Shown here: positions 45,943 to 55,283 of the stretch, piece by piece
Position numbering within the stretch: the stretch's first letter is position 1
How the letters are laid out: every line of letters begins with the position of its first letter
From: Mesorhizobium loti
GTDB taxonomy: Bacteria > Pseudomonadota > Alphaproteobacteria > Rhizobiales > Rhizobiaceae
Reading direction: 5' to 3'
Length of the DNA stretch: 64,000 nucleotides
Assembly: GCF_013170705.1 (NCBI RefSeq)
Contig: NZ_CP033334.1
Location: 4,131,501 to 4,195,500, forward strand
Notes under the pieces: model-generated
Told to the model about the DNA's origin: nothing
The model's database searches: none
Seen by the model: only the letters and a program-made list of their open reading frames with translations
Made by a program: the position numbers and the translations under genes

Positions 45943-46706
45943 GCGAACGCGCCAACGCTTCGGTTATCCCCTTCAAGGTGGATGATGGGCCGGATGAGGG
46001 CGATCTCGACCAGGCTTCGCCCCAGAATCAGCCCCAGAATCCGGCCGAGCGCCTGCATATGTCGGAGGCCGTGCGCATGGCCGAGGCGATCGTGTTCGCC
46101 AGCGCCGAACCGGTAAGCGAAAAGCAGCTCGCCGCGCGCCTTCCCGACGGCATCAACATCGCCCTCGCAATGGACGAGTTGCAGCAGATCTACGCCCGGC
46201 GCGGCGTCAATCTGGTGCGGGTCGGCGACGCCTGGGCGTTCCGTACCGCCGGCGATCTCGCCTTCCTGATGAGCCGTGACACGGTGCAGCAGCGCAAGTT
46301 GTCGCGCGCGGCGCTCGAAGTGCTGGCGATCATCGCTTACCACCAGCCGGTGACGCGCGCCGAGATCGAGGATATCCGCGGTGTCGAGACTTCGAAGGGC
46401 ACGCTCGACACGCTGCTCGAGACGGAATGGGTGCGCATGCGCGGCCGTCGCAAAACGCCCGGCCGTCCCGTCACCTACGGCACCACCGAAACCTTCCTCG
46501 ACCATTTTGCGCTCGAGGAAATCCGCGATCTTCCCGGCATGGAGGAACTGAAGGGCGCCGGCCTGCTTTCGGGCCGCATGCCGTCGAATTTCTCCATTCC
46601 GCAGCCGCCGGCCGACCCCGACACGCTCACCGAGGACGAGGATCCGCTGACCGATATCGACCTCGAGGAACTCGGCTTGCTGACGCCGCGCGTCACGGAA
46701 GATTGA
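45939..46706 (+). CDS. scpB: Segregation and condensation protein B
   Basis: 255 residues. Two winged-helix domains are visible: AEAIVFASAEPVSEKQLAAR and, in the second, ALEVLAIIAYHQPVTRAEIE then VRMRGRRKTPGRPVTYGTTE, the ScpB hallmark. The C-terminal tail is acidic (DPDTLTEDEDPLTDIDLEE) and probably disordered. Binds ScpA to regulate SMC condensin. Coupled to scpA through ATGA, and followed by the Tat operon after a 180-base gap. Confidence 0.92.
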   Translation: MSERANASVIPFKVDDGPDEGDLDQASPQNQPQNPAERLHMSEAVRMAEAIVFASAEPVSEKQLAARLPDGINIALAMDELQQIYARRGVNLVRVGDAWAFRTAGDLAFLMSRDTVQQRKLSRAALEVLAIIAYHQPVTRAEIEDIRGVETSKGTLDTLLETEWVRMRGRRKTPGRPVTYGTTETFLDHFALEEIRDLPGMEELKGAGLLSGRMPSNFSIPQPPADPDTLTEDEDPLTDIDLEELGLLTPRVTED

Positions 46707-46886
46707 CCACTGGCGCTCTGTCCAAGCGCGCCGATAGATCGTAGATGCGCCGATTGGTAGCGGGCCAGTGAGTCGAAAAAGCGTGACATCCGTCACCCTT
46801 TCATAAACTCTGTCGCTGTTGTGTTTGAATCCCAACGCGAAAACGCATAGATCATCGCCAGGGAAAACATTCGAGAGAGATTTGCT

Positions 46887-47108
46887 ATGGGTTCATTTTC
46901 GATTTGGCACTGGATGATCGTGCTGGTGATCGTGCTGCTGGTGTTCGGCCGCGGCAAGATTCCCGAGCTGATGGGTGACATGGCCAAAGGCATCAAGAGC
47001 TTCAAGAAGGGCATGGCCGACGATGACGTCGCCGACGACAAGCGTACCGTCGAACACCGTGCCGACGAGACCGTTTCGGCCGTGAAGGAAAAAGCCAGCA
47101 AGAGCTGA
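46887..47108 (+). CDS. tatA: Twin-arginine translocase subunit TatA
   Basis: 73 residues. Short periplasmic start, one membrane helix ([20 protein letters not shown]) with the conserved FG hinge, then the amphipathic helix [19 protein letters not shown] and a charged tail. TatA polymerises to form the passage for folded Tat substrates. First of tatA-tatB-tatC. Confidence 0.93.
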   Translation: MGSFSIWHWMIVLVIVLLVFGRGKIPELMGDMAKGIKSFKKGMADDDVADDKRTVEHRADETVSAVKEKASKS

Positions 47109-47138
47109 GCCAAAAAGTTCTAGTCGGAACAAAGTGCC

Positions 47139-47888
47139 ATGTTTGAAGTCGGCTGGACCGAAATGCTGGTGATCGCGATCGTCATGATCGTGGTCGTCGG
47201 GCCGAAGGATTTGCCCAATATGCTGCGCACCTTCGGCCGCACGACGGCGAAGCTGCGCGCCATGGCGGCCGATTTCCAGAAACAGTTCAACGACGCGCTC
47301 AAGGAAGCCGAGCTCGACGACGTCAAGAAGTCGGTCGACGAACTCAGGGGCCTCAGCCCTATTGCCGAGATCAAGAAGCAGCTCAACCCGTTCGAGCAGG
47401 CGGCGGCCGATGTGCGCGCCGGCGTCGATGCGGCGATGAAGCCGAAGCCTGCCGCCGATCCGTCCACGCCAGCAGCTTCGACGCCGCTGCCGGCCGAGCC
47501 GTTGAAGAATGGTGCAACGGAAATGCCTGGCGTCAGTGTGGCGGGAGCCGCGGCGCCAACACCGATTTTCCCGGCGATGACCGATGAATCGGTCGTATCG
47601 GCACCCACGGAAGCGGCCGCGGCGCCAAAGGCATCCGCGGCCAGGAAGGCTTCCAAGTCGGCACCGGTGGCAAAAGCGCCGGCCAAGGCCTCGACATCCG
47701 CGAAGACTGTGACGGCAAAAGCCGCACCAGCGACAAAGGCCGCGACAGCAGCAAAGCCTGTGACCGCCGCTGCGAAGAAGCCCGCCGCCGCCAAGGCGAC
47801 TGCCGCCAAGGCCGTGGCGAAAGCCGAACCGAAACCCGCGCCCGCGAAGAAGCCGGTGACCAAGAAGACGGCTGGAGCCGCCAAGTGA
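47139..47888 (+). CDS. tatB: Twin-arginine translocase subunit TatB
   Basis: 249 residues. The start MFEVGWTEMLVIAIVMIVVV and GPKDLPNMLRTFGRTTAKLR give the Glu-containing helix and hinge of TatB, then the amphipathic helix with FQKQFNDALKEAELDDVKKS. The tail is long and Ala/Lys/Pro-rich (TAKAAPATKAATAAKPVT and similar), low in complexity, as is common in Rhizobiales. TatB with TatC recognises the twin-arginine signal. Its stop overlaps tatC by four bases. Confidence 0.92.
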   Translation: MFEVGWTEMLVIAIVMIVVVGPKDLPNMLRTFGRTTAKLRAMAADFQKQFNDALKEAELDDVKKSVDELRGLSPIAEIKKQLNPFEQAAADVRAGVDAAMKPKPAADPSTPAASTPLPAEPLKNGATEMPGVSVAGAAAPTPIFPAMTDESVVSAPTEAAAAPKASAARKASKSAPVAKAPAKASTSAKTVTAKAAPATKAATAAKPVTAAAKKPAAAKATAAKAVAKAEPKPAPAKKPVTKKTAGAAK

Positions 47889-48760
47889 GCGTTTCGGACA
47901 AGGAAAAGGACGAGATCGAGAAGTCGTCGGCACCGCTGATCGAGCATCTCATCGAGTTGCGCCGCCGGCTGATCTGGTCGCTTGGCGGCTTCTTCGTCGC
48001 CTTCCTGGTGTGCTTCTTCTTCGCCAAGAAGCTGTTCAACCTTCTGGTCGTTCCGTTCAAATGGGCGACCAAGTGGGCGGGTCTCGATCCGCACAAAGTC
48101 GAACTGATCTATACCGCGCCGCAGGAATTCTTCTTCACGCAGGTCAAGCTCGCCATGTTCGGCGGCATGGTGATCGCCTTTCCGCTGATCGCCACGCAGA
48201 TCTACAAATTCATCGCGCCCGGCCTCTACAAGAACGAGCGCAACGCCTTCCTGCCGTTCCTGATCGCGTCGCCCATCCTGTTCCTGATGGGCGCCTCGCT
48301 GGTCTATTTCTTCTTCACGCCGATGGTGATGTGGTTCTTCCTCGCCATGCAGCAGGCCGGTACCGACGAGCAGGTGCAGATTTCGCTGCTGCCGAAAGTG
48401 TCGGAATATCTCAGCCTGATCATGACGCTGATCTTCTCCTTCGGCCTGGTGTTCCAGCTGCCGGTGGTGACCAGCCTGATGACCCGCGTCGGCATGTTGT
48501 CGTCCAAGGCGCTGGCCGAGAAGCGCAAATGGGCGATCGTCATCGCCTTCGTCGTCGCGGCGGTGCTGACGCCGCCCGATCCGATGAGCCAGATCGGTCT
48601 CGCCATCCCGACCATCCTGCTCTACGAGGTCGCCATCTGGTCGGCCCGGCTGATCGAGCGCAGCCAAGAGCGCGAGCGCCTGGCACGCGAGAAACAGGAA
48701 GCCGGCGAGACTGTGGCGGACAAGGCACCGGACGAACCTCCGGCGCCGGCAGCCTCGTAA
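47885..48760 (+). CDS. tatC: Twin-arginine translocase subunit TatC
   Basis: 291 residues with a GTG start, six membrane helices. The start includes the signature APLIEHLIELRRRLIWSLGG with the Glu needed for twin-arginine binding. APQEFFFTQVKLAMFGGMVI, FIAPGLYKNERNAFLPFL and FGLVFQLPVVTSLM are further family motifs. It is the receptor of the Tat system. Overlap with tatB gives translational coupling. Confidence 0.93.
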   Translation: MSVSDKEKDEIEKSSAPLIEHLIELRRRLIWSLGGFFVAFLVCFFFAKKLFNLLVVPFKWATKWAGLDPHKVELIYTAPQEFFFTQVKLAMFGGMVIAFPLIATQIYKFIAPGLYKNERNAFLPFLIASPILFLMGASLVYFFFTPMVMWFFLAMQQAGTDEQVQISLLPKVSEYLSLIMTLIFSFGLVFQLPVVTSLMTRVGMLSSKALAEKRKWAIVIAFVVAAVLTPPDPMSQIGLAIPTILLYEVAIWSARLIERSQERERLAREKQEAGETVADKAPDEPPAPAAS

Positions 48761-48840
48761 GACATCGGCTGCCGCGGAAAACGACAACCGCCGCCCAGCC
48801 TCATCTTGCATCGATCAAGGATGCGGTTTACGCCCTCTGA

Positions 48841-48930
48841 CTGAAACGCATCGCCATCAAGGCGGTGCGTTTCAGTTTTTGTTTTGAGCATGTCGTTGTC
48901 CCAAACCGCTGCGCACTTTTGGGCGACATG
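48841..48930. repeat. Two-hairpin intergenic repeat element, copy B
   Basis: The first hairpin (48841-48875) pairs CTGAAACGCATCGCC with GGCGGTGCGTTTCAG. After TTTTTGTTTTGAG, the second (48889-48930) has CATGTCG...CCCAAA and TTTTGGGCGACATG around CCGCTGCGCAC. The second hairpin is a close match to 31752-31794. The T tract after hairpin one could terminate the tat operon. Confidence 0.75.
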
Positions 48931-48951
48931 CCACCCGAGGACGGATAGACC

Positions 48952-50256
48952 ATGCTTGACATCAAATGGATTCGCGACAACCCGAAGGCCCTTGTCGAGG
49001 CGCTGGCCAAGCGCTCGTGGTCGGCGGCGGAGGCGCAGTCCACGGTCGATGATTTGATTGCCAGGGACGAGGCGCGGCGCGAGCACGTCACCGAGCTGCA
49101 GACCAAGCAGGAGCGCCGCAACGCCGCCTCCAAGGAGATCGGCAACGCGATGCGTTCGGGCGATGCCGCCCTTGCCGAGAAACTCAAGGCCGAAGTTGGC
49201 GAGATAAAAACCTTCATCCAGAACGGCGAGGCGCGCGAGCGCGAGCTCGACAAGGCGCTGAACGACGCGCTGGCTGTGCTGCCCAACGTGCCGCTCGATG
49301 ACGTGCCGGTCGGCAAGGACGAGCACGACAATGTCGTCAAGCACATCGTCGGCAAGGTGCCGACGCGGCCGAACTGGGTGAAGGAGCATTTCGAGATCGG
49401 CGAAGCGCTCGGGATGATGGATTTCGAGCGGGCGGCAAAGCTGTCGGGCTCGCGCTTCACGGTGCTGAAGAGCGGCCTGGCGCGGATGGAACGCGCGATC
49501 GGCCAGTTCATGCTCGACCTGCACACGACCGAGCATGGCTATGAGGAAGTCATCCCGCCACTGATGGTCCGCGACGAGGTGCTTTTCGGCACCAACCAGC
49601 TGCCGAAGTTCGAGGAGGATCTGTTCTTCACGCCGCACGGGGAGGGCAGGCTTGGTCTGATCCCCACCGCCGAGGTGCCGCTTACCAATCTCGTGCGGGA
49701 GGAAATCACAGCGCATGAAAAACTGCCGCTGCGCTACACGGCGCTGACGCCTTGCTTCCGCTCGGAAGCAGGCTCGGCCGGACGCGACACGCGCGGCATG
49801 CTGCGCCAGCACCAGTTCTACAAGGTCGAGCTGGTGTCGATCACCGACCAGGAATCATCGCTTGCCGAGCATGAGCGGATGACCGAGTGTGCCGAGGAAG
49901 TGCTGAAGCGGCTCGAACTGCCGTTCCGCACCATGGTGCTGTGCACCGGCGACATGGGTTTTGGCGCGCGCAAGACCTATGACATCGAGGTCTGGCTGCC
50001 CGGCCAGAACGCCTATCGCGAAATCTCGTCCTGCTCGGTCTGTGGCGATTTCCAGGCGCGCCGCATGGACGCCCGCTACAAGGACAAGGATGGCAAGGGC
50101 AATCGCTTCGTCCATACGCTCAACGGCTCGGGCACCGCTGTTGGCCGCGCTCTCATAGCTGTCATCGAAAACTACCAGAATGAGGATGGCAGCGTAACCA
50201 TTCCTGAAGTGCTGCGGCCTTACATGGGCGGTCTGGAAAAGATCGAATCGAAATAA
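48952..50256 (+). CDS. serS: Seryl-tRNA synthetase
   Basis: 434 residues. The N-terminal long coiled-coil arm that binds tRNA-Ser is about 30-105. The class II core follows: motif 2 in [20 protein letters not shown] with [16 protein letters not shown], and motif 3 in [20 protein letters not shown]. It charges tRNA-Ser and tRNA-Sec. The stop overlaps the surE start by one base (TAATG), so serS, surE and pcm are co-translated. Confidence 0.95.
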   Translation: MLDIKWIRDNPKALVEALAKRSWSAAEAQSTVDDLIARDEARREHVTELQTKQERRNAASKEIGNAMRSGDAALAEKLKAEVGEIKTFIQNGEARERELDKALNDALAVLPNVPLDDVPVGKDEHDNVVKHIVGKVPTRPNWVKEHFEIGEALGMMDFERAAKLSGSRFTVLKSGLARMERAIGQFMLDLHTTEHGYEEVIPPLMVRDEVLFGTNQLPKFEEDLFFTPHGEGRLGLIPTAEVPLTNLVREEITAHEKLPLRYTALTPCFRSEAGSAGRDTRGMLRQHQFYKVELVSITDQESSLAEHERMTECAEEVLKRLELPFRTMVLCTGDMGFGARKTYDIEVWLPGQNAYREISSCSVCGDFQARRMDARYKDKDGKGNRFVHTLNGSGTAVGRALIAVIENYQNEDGSVTIPEVLRPYMGGLEKIESK

Positions 50257-51014
50257 TGCGCATTCTTTTGACCAATGACGACGGCATTCATGCCGAGGGC
50301 CTGGCGTCGCTCGAACGCGTCGCCCGCACGCTCTCCGACGATGTCTGGGTGGTGGCGCCGGAGCAGGACCAGTCAGGCTATGCGCATTCGCTGTCGATCT
50401 CGGAGCCGTTGCGGCTGCGCAAGATCGGCGAGAAGCATTTTGCCGTTCGCGGCACGCCGACCGACTGCGTCATCATGGGGGTGAAGAAGATCCTGCCCGG
50501 TGCGCCCGACCTGATCCTGTCCGGGATCAATTCCGGCGCCAATATCGCCGACGACGTGACCTATTCGGGAACCGTCGCCGGCGCCATGGAAGGCGCGCTG
50601 CTCGGCATCCGCTCGATCGCGCTCAGCCAGGGCTACTCCTATGTCGGCGAGGATCGCGTCGTCCCCTACGAGACCACCGAAGCGCTGGCGCCGGCACTGC
50701 TGAAGAAGCTCGTCGCGACGCCGCTGCCGGACGGTGTGCTGCTCAACGTCAATTTTCCGAACTGCCTTCCAGAGGAGGTTGCCGGCACGGTGGTCACCTC
50801 GCAGGGCAAGCTCGTGCACAGCCTGTGGGTCGACGAGCGCCGTGATGGGCGCGGGCTGCCTTACTATTGGCTGCGATTTGGCCGCGAGCCAGTCGAGGGC
50901 AAGCGAGGCACCGATCTCTACGCCCTGCGCAATCGCCTGGTGTCGGTGACGCCCTTGCAGCTCGACCTCACCGCGCATGAGATCCGTGACCAGCTGAGCA
51001 AGGCGCTTGCATGA
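50256..51014 (+). CDS. surE: 5'/3'-nucleotidase SurE
   Basis: 252 residues. The start [20 protein letters not shown] has the metal-binding Asp pair. [37 protein letters not shown] and [20 protein letters not shown] are hallmarks of SurE. It dephosphorylates nucleoside monophosphates and short polyphosphates and helps in stationary phase. It overlaps both neighbours (one base with serS, four with pcm). Confidence 0.93.
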   Translation: MRILLTNDDGIHAEGLASLERVARTLSDDVWVVAPEQDQSGYAHSLSISEPLRLRKIGEKHFAVRGTPTDCVIMGVKKILPGAPDLILSGINSGANIADDVTYSGTVAGAMEGALLGIRSIALSQGYSYVGEDRVVPYETTEALAPALLKKLVATPLPDGVLLNVNFPNCLPEEVAGTVVTSQGKLVHSLWVDERRDGRGLPYYWLRFGREPVEGKRGTDLYALRNRLVSVTPLQLDLTAHEIRDQLSKALA

Positions 51015-51664
51015 ACCTGCCAATCGATGACCGCGAAGGATTTGCCGCTTTCCTCCTGCGCCTGCGCGGCAGGGGAACCGTGCCGAAGGCATTGATCGCG
51101 GCTTTCGAGGCGACGCCACGGCGAGGTTTCCTGGCGGCGCAGTTCCACCAGATCGCCTGGTCCGACCGCATGCTGCCGATCGAGTGCGGCGAGGCGATCG
51201 AAGGCGCGGACATGCAAGCAGCTGTTATCGCGGCGCTTGCCATCGAGCCCGGCAATCGCGTGCTCGAGATCGGTACCGGCTCCGGCTACACGGCGGCGGT
51301 GATGTCGCGGCTGGCGGCACGGATCGTCACCATCGACCGCTACAAGACGCTTGTCGAACAGGCCAGGCAGCGCTTCGAGGCGCTTGGCATCGGCAACGCC
51401 ATAGCGCGCCAGGCTGACGGCTCCGGCGGTCTGCCTGCCGAGGGGCCATTCGACCGCATCGTCGCCTGGGCTGCCTTCGACAGCCTGCCGCGCTTCCTGC
51501 TCGACCAATTGTCGAGCGGCGGCATCGTCATCGCACCGATCGGGCCGGAAGAGGGCGAGCAGGTGCTGGCCAAGCTCACCAAGGTCGGCAGCCGTTTCGA
51601 GCGTGAGGATATCGGTCTCGTGCGGCTGCAGCCGATCCTGCGCAGCGTCGCCGCGGTGATCTAG
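51011..51664 (+). CDS. pcm: Protein-L-isoaspartate O-methyltransferase
   Basis: 217 residues, standard PIMT. The N-terminal region [20 protein letters not shown] and [20 protein letters not shown] is followed by SAM motif [20 protein letters not shown] and, at motif [19 protein letters not shown]. It repairs isoaspartyl damage. The surE-pcm pairing plus the following LysM-M23 lipoprotein reproduces the E. coli surE-pcm-nlpD order. A more divergent PIMT paralogue is at 18341. Confidence 0.9.
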   Translation: MNLPIDDREGFAAFLLRLRGRGTVPKALIAAFEATPRRGFLAAQFHQIAWSDRMLPIECGEAIEGADMQAAVIAALAIEPGNRVLEIGTGSGYTAAVMSRLAARIVTIDRYKTLVEQARQRFEALGIGNAIARQADGSGGLPAEGPFDRIVAWAAFDSLPRFLLDQLSSGGIVIAPIGPEEGEQVLAKLTKVGSRFEREDIGLVRLQPILRSVAAVI

Positions 51665-51791
51665 TCGCCTCCGGCGCACTCGAAAATGTTTTAAGAAAAT
51701 TTTCGTCGGATTCTAATGGGTTAACCGCCCAGTAACATTAACGCGCTTTAATCCTGTCTCAGTTGGTGCAGAGTTTGTGCGGGTTAGTGCG

Positions 51792-53324
51792 ATGCAACTC
51801 AATGTTTTGAAGGCAAATGGTCGCAATCTGGCGCGGGGCTGCGCCGTTCTCATGATTGCAGGCGCGGCCGCCGGGTGCAGTTCCCAGGCGTCGCGGTTCA
51901 ACAGTGTCGACGACGTCTTCACTTCCTCGACCAACAATCAGCGCACCATCATCAACAAGCAGGATGCCGTGCAGCCCTATCCGGGCGATGTCTCGGCAGC
52001 CCCGCTCGACGGCACCCACACGCAGTCGGTCAGCCGCTCCAGTCTAGAGCCGGTCTCCAGCCGGCCGCTGCCTCCGCCCGTTTCAGCCCAGGCGCAACCC
52101 GCTCCGGCACTCGCGCCTGCGGCCAATCCCGTGCGTGTCGCATCGGCGCCGGCCATGGTTCGGCCCGCTCCTCATCTCGACAGGACGACGACCAGCACTG
52201 TCGAGCCGGCCGCGAAGCCATTCAAGAGTGCCCAGCCCGACGCGCCGAGGATGGCGCAGGCCGGCACACCGCATGCGACCGAGATCGTCGTCAGGGACGG
52301 CGAGACCATTTCCGGCCTGGCGGCGCATTACAAGGTGCCGGCCGATGTCATCATGAAGGTGAATGGCCTGAGCCCGACCAAGGGGCTGAAGACCGGCCAG
52401 AAGATCGTTATCCCGGCCTATGCTTATTCCAGCAAGGCTGAGCCGAAAGTCGCTGATGGGAAGCCGGTAAAGGATGGCAAGCACGACTTGCCGGCCACCG
52501 CGCCGGACAAGGTTGCCGTTCTGCCGCAACAGCCGAAACTCAAGGAGGGCAAGTCCGCCGCTCAGGTCGATGCTTCGGCCGCCGCGAGCCAGCCCAAGGA
52601 GCCCAAGCCCGCGCAAGTGGCCAAGGCAACCGGCGGCGCCGGCACCTACACGGTCCAGTCGGGCGACACGATGTCCTCGATTGCCAGGAAGACCGGCGTT
52701 GGCGTCGTGGCGCTGAAGCAGGCCAACGGCATGAAGGACGGTTTGCTCAAGATCGGCCAGACCCTGAAAGTGCCGGCCGGCGGAACGGCGACGGTCGCCA
52801 GTGCAAAGCCGGCGAAAGTCGATCCGGTGACCACGGCAACCACGCAGCCTCCTGCAAAGACCACGCCGTCGGAAACGCTGGCGTCCTACACGCCGCCGAA
52901 GAAGGATGCGAAAGTCATCCAGCAGGCCGAGGACGATGAAGCGGTGGCGCCCGACGCCACGGGTATCGGCAAGATGCGCTGGCCGGTGCGCGGCCGGGTG
53001 ATCTCAGGCTTCGGATCCGGCAAGGATGGCGTCGACATCGCCGTGCCCACGGGCACGCCGATCAAGGCGGCCGAAAACGGCGTCGTCATCTACGCCGGCG
53101 ACGGTCTCAAGGAATTCGGCAACACGGTGCTGGTGCGCCACGAGAACGGCCTGGTCACCGTCTACGGCCATGCCAGCTCGATCGAGGTGCAGCGCGGCCA
53201 GAAGGTCAAGCGCGGCCAGGAAATCGCGCTTTCGGGCATGAGCGGCACGACGGACTCGCCGAAGCTGCACTTCGAAGTGCGCAAGAACTCGGCGCCGGTC
53301 GATCCTTCGACCTATCTCGAATAG
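51792..53324 (+). CDS. LysM-M23 lipoprotein, NlpD/DipM-like
   Basis: 510 residues from the ATG at 51792; a GTG at 51777 would add 5. The signal peptide ends in a lipobox (LMIAGAAAGC). Two LysM domains lie at about 163-208 (VRDGETISGLAAHYKVPADV) and 285-330 (YTVQSGDTMSSIARKTGVGV). An M23/LytM domain is at about 395-510. The first zinc His of active LytM enzymes (H-x-x-x-D) is replaced: the sequence reads GKDGVDIAV. The later YGH and LHFEV motifs remain. It therefore resembles non-catalytic NlpD, an activator of septal amidases. Terminator at 53378. Confidence 0.85.
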   Translation: MQLNVLKANGRNLARGCAVLMIAGAAAGCSSQASRFNSVDDVFTSSTNNQRTIINKQDAVQPYPGDVSAAPLDGTHTQSVSRSSLEPVSSRPLPPPVSAQAQPAPALAPAANPVRVASAPAMVRPAPHLDRTTTSTVEPAAKPFKSAQPDAPRMAQAGTPHATEIVVRDGETISGLAAHYKVPADVIMKVNGLSPTKGLKTGQKIVIPAYAYSSKAEPKVADGKPVKDGKHDLPATAPDKVAVLPQQPKLKEGKSAAQVDASAAASQPKEPKPAQVAKATGGAGTYTVQSGDTMSSIARKTGVGVVALKQANGMKDGLLKIGQTLKVPAGGTATVASAKPAKVDPVTTATTQPPAKTTPSETLASYTPPKKDAKVIQQAEDDEAVAPDATGIGKMRWPVRGRVISGFGSGKDGVDIAVPTGTPIKAAENGVVIYAGDGLKEFGNTVLVRHENGLVTVYGHASSIEVQRGQKVKRGQEIALSGMSGTTDSPKLHFEVRKNSAPVDPSTYLE

Positions 53325-53377
53325 AATAAAAAAAGCGATTTGCGGGCCGTCTGACCTCCAGTCCGGCCCGCCGGCTC

Positions 53378-53405
53378 AGCCCGTTCCGCGAGGAGCGGGC
53401 TTTTT
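53378..53405 (+). terminator. Terminator after the LysM-M23 gene
   Basis: AGCCCGTTCC-GCGA-GGAGCGGGCT, a 10-base stem with one G-T pair, followed by five T. Confidence 0.85.
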
Positions 53406-53434
53406 CAGTTGTGAAAAATGCCCGCCCGCAAGCC

Positions 53435-54325
53435 TCAGAGATGATCAAGGAGCGTGTCGGCGATCATCTCCTCAAGGCTGCTGGCCTTCACGCCGAGAAG
53501 CGTCTCGGCGTCCGAGGAGTCGACCAGCAAGGGACGTTCAAAGAGGTAGCTCATTTCGATGAGTTCGTGCATGCCCAGAGCCTCCATCTCGGGGACGGAG
53601 TAGGAACGTGTCTCTGGGATCTCTTGCCCGAGCATCGCCGCGGTTTTCTGGATGAGTTCCCGAGGGGAGGCGTATTGCGAGGGAACGTGAAACGCCCGTC
53701 CCCATTCACCCGTGTAGCGGGTGGCCGCGACCAGTGTCCTGGCGACGTCCTTGGTGAAGGCCCAGGCGTGGGTTGCGTCGAGGTCTCCAATGAAGGCGGT
53801 AGGCTTGCCCTCGATGATGGAGGGCAGCGCGACCAGTGAGAAATAGCTGATTGCGCCATGTCCGAGATAGTCGCTGGACCGTACTTCGATGGCCGGTACA
53901 TTGGCGCGGACCGCCCGCTGCCACATGATCGTCCGGGCGGTTCCCTTCCTCGAGGTCGGGTCCAGAGACAGGTCGGAGCGAAGCGGGCTATCGGCATTTG
54001 CCCCGTAACCATAGAGGTTTCCCAGCACGATGAGCTTCGCGCCGACCGCTTCCGCGGCGCGCACGGTGCCGTCGATGATGGGGAAAAAGTCGGTCGGCCA
54101 CCGATGATATGTGGCCATGGCACACATGAATATGGCCTCGGCGCCCTGGCAGATACGCGCCAGTTCCGAGGCATCCGTGGCGTCGGCCTGTATGGCCCGC
54201 ACGTTGCGCAGTGCGTTCGAGCCGACGCTTCGGCTCGTGAGGACGACGTCATGTCCTTCTTCGCCAAGAAGGCGAGCGGTCTCGCGTCCAACCGGGCCCG
54301 CGCCGACAACAACATAGAAACTCAT
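53435..54325 (-). CDS. NAD(P)-binding epimerase/NmrA-like oxidoreductase
   Basis: 296 residues, ATG at 54325 after AGAGAGG. The Rossmann motif is VVVGAGPVGRETARLLGEEG (about 4-23). IQADATDASELARICQGAEA and LGNLYGYGANADSPLRSDL follow the atypical/extended SDR pattern. There is no clear YxxxK pair, so it may be an NmrA/atypical SDR without dehydrogenase activity. It is divergent from an AraC-family regulator 95 bases away. The pair interrupts the otherwise conserved run between the NlpD-like gene and the DUF815 gene. Confidence 0.75.
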   Translation of the reverse strand: MSFYVVVGAGPVGRETARLLGEEGHDVVLTSRSVGSNALRNVRAIQADATDASELARICQGAEAIFMCAMATYHRWPTDFFPIIDGTVRAAEAVGAKLIVLGNLYGYGANADSPLRSDLSLDPTSRKGTARTIMWQRAVRANVPAIEVRSSDYLGHGAISYFSLVALPSIIEGKPTAFIGDLDATHAWAFTKDVARTLVAATRYTGEWGRAFHVPSQYASPRELIQKTAAMLGQEIPETRSYSVPEMEALGMHELIEMSYLFERPLLVDSSDAETLLGVKASSLEEMIADTLLDHL

Positions 54326-54419
54326 GGCAACCTCTCTTCAAGCTGATGGAGAGGCGTGAGTACCGGTTGCCGGCATTGAAAATCGCGCGGGAATTGCCAA
54401 ATCTTGGACAGGTTTTGCC

Positions 54420-55256
54420 ATGAATCGAGAGAGCATGCGTCCGCAATTCGCTCCGGCCCGATCCTCCTCCGACGTAACAATGGTTTCCCGGCATATCGAG
54501 GCCGGTGTCCATCGTCTGCCGCGGGCGCCACACCACCGCATCATGGTGCATGCAAGCGCGGCGACGCGCTCCTACTGCAATCAGGTTGGGCGATATTTCG
54601 TCAGGCGCGCCGGCGACATCGACCTGGTGCCGGCTGGCGAGGAGGGCGGCTTCGAGGCTGAAAACCCGTTCGACACGATTGAGATTGTCTTGCAGCCAGC
54701 CCTGATGGAAAGGGTGGCGGCGGAACTTGGCGGCAAGGCGCTGACAACGCGGCTCGACACACGCCATTTGCTTCGTGACCAACGCATCGAACATCTTGCT
54801 CGAGCACTCCAGAGCGATCTCAATGCCGGCGCGCCGAGCGGCTCTCTGTTTGCCGACAGCATTGGCGCCGCACTCGCGGTCAGGCTGCTTGGCCTTGATG
54901 TTTCAGACATCGATCGAACAAACCGGCTGTCGGATACCCAGCTCAAGCGCGTCCTGGAGCACATTGAAGCCGCCCTCCATGAGCCGCTTTCGATTCATCG
55001 CCTGAGCAGGGTTGCCGGCGCGAGCAGCTCGCACTTGCGGACATGGTTCAAGGTGGCAATGGGCATCACCCTGCATCGCTATGTGTTGCGACGCCGCGTC
55101 GAACGCGCGCGCGTTCTGCTGCAGCAGGACGATCTCAGCACAAGCGAGATCGCGGAACTGACGGGCTTCGCGCACCAGTCACACCTGGCGCACTGGATGC
55201 GCCGCGAGATTGGCCAGACGCCGCGCGACTTGCGACGGGCGCGGCTGCCCAAGTGA
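54420..55256 (+). CDS. AraC-family transcriptional regulator
   Basis: 278 residues. The N-terminal half is a ligand-binding region without clear family (VSRHIEAGVHRLPRAPHHRI). The C-terminal AraC domain (about 175-275) has two helix-turn-helix motifs: HEPLSIHRLSRVAGASSSHL with RTWFKVAMGITLHRYVLRRR, and LSTSEIAELTGFAHQSHLAH with WMRREIGQTPRDLRRARL. Such regulators often control the divergently transcribed gene, here the Rossmann-fold oxidoreductase. Confidence 0.85.
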   Translation: MNRESMRPQFAPARSSSDVTMVSRHIEAGVHRLPRAPHHRIMVHASAATRSYCNQVGRYFVRRAGDIDLVPAGEEGGFEAENPFDTIEIVLQPALMERVAAELGGKALTTRLDTRHLLRDQRIEHLARALQSDLNAGAPSGSLFADSIGAALAVRLLGLDVSDIDRTNRLSDTQLKRVLEHIEAALHEPLSIHRLSRVAGASSSHLRTWFKVAMGITLHRYVLRRRVERARVLLQQDDLSTSEIAELTGFAHQSHLAHWMRREIGQTPRDLRRARLPK

Positions 55257-55283
55257 CATCCCGGAATTTGCCTTGGCGATGCC

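Noticed and set aside
46887..48760. Long minus-strand frames opposite tatABC (346 and 563 codons)
   Set aside because: Shadows of the Ala/Lys-rich tatB and of tatC.
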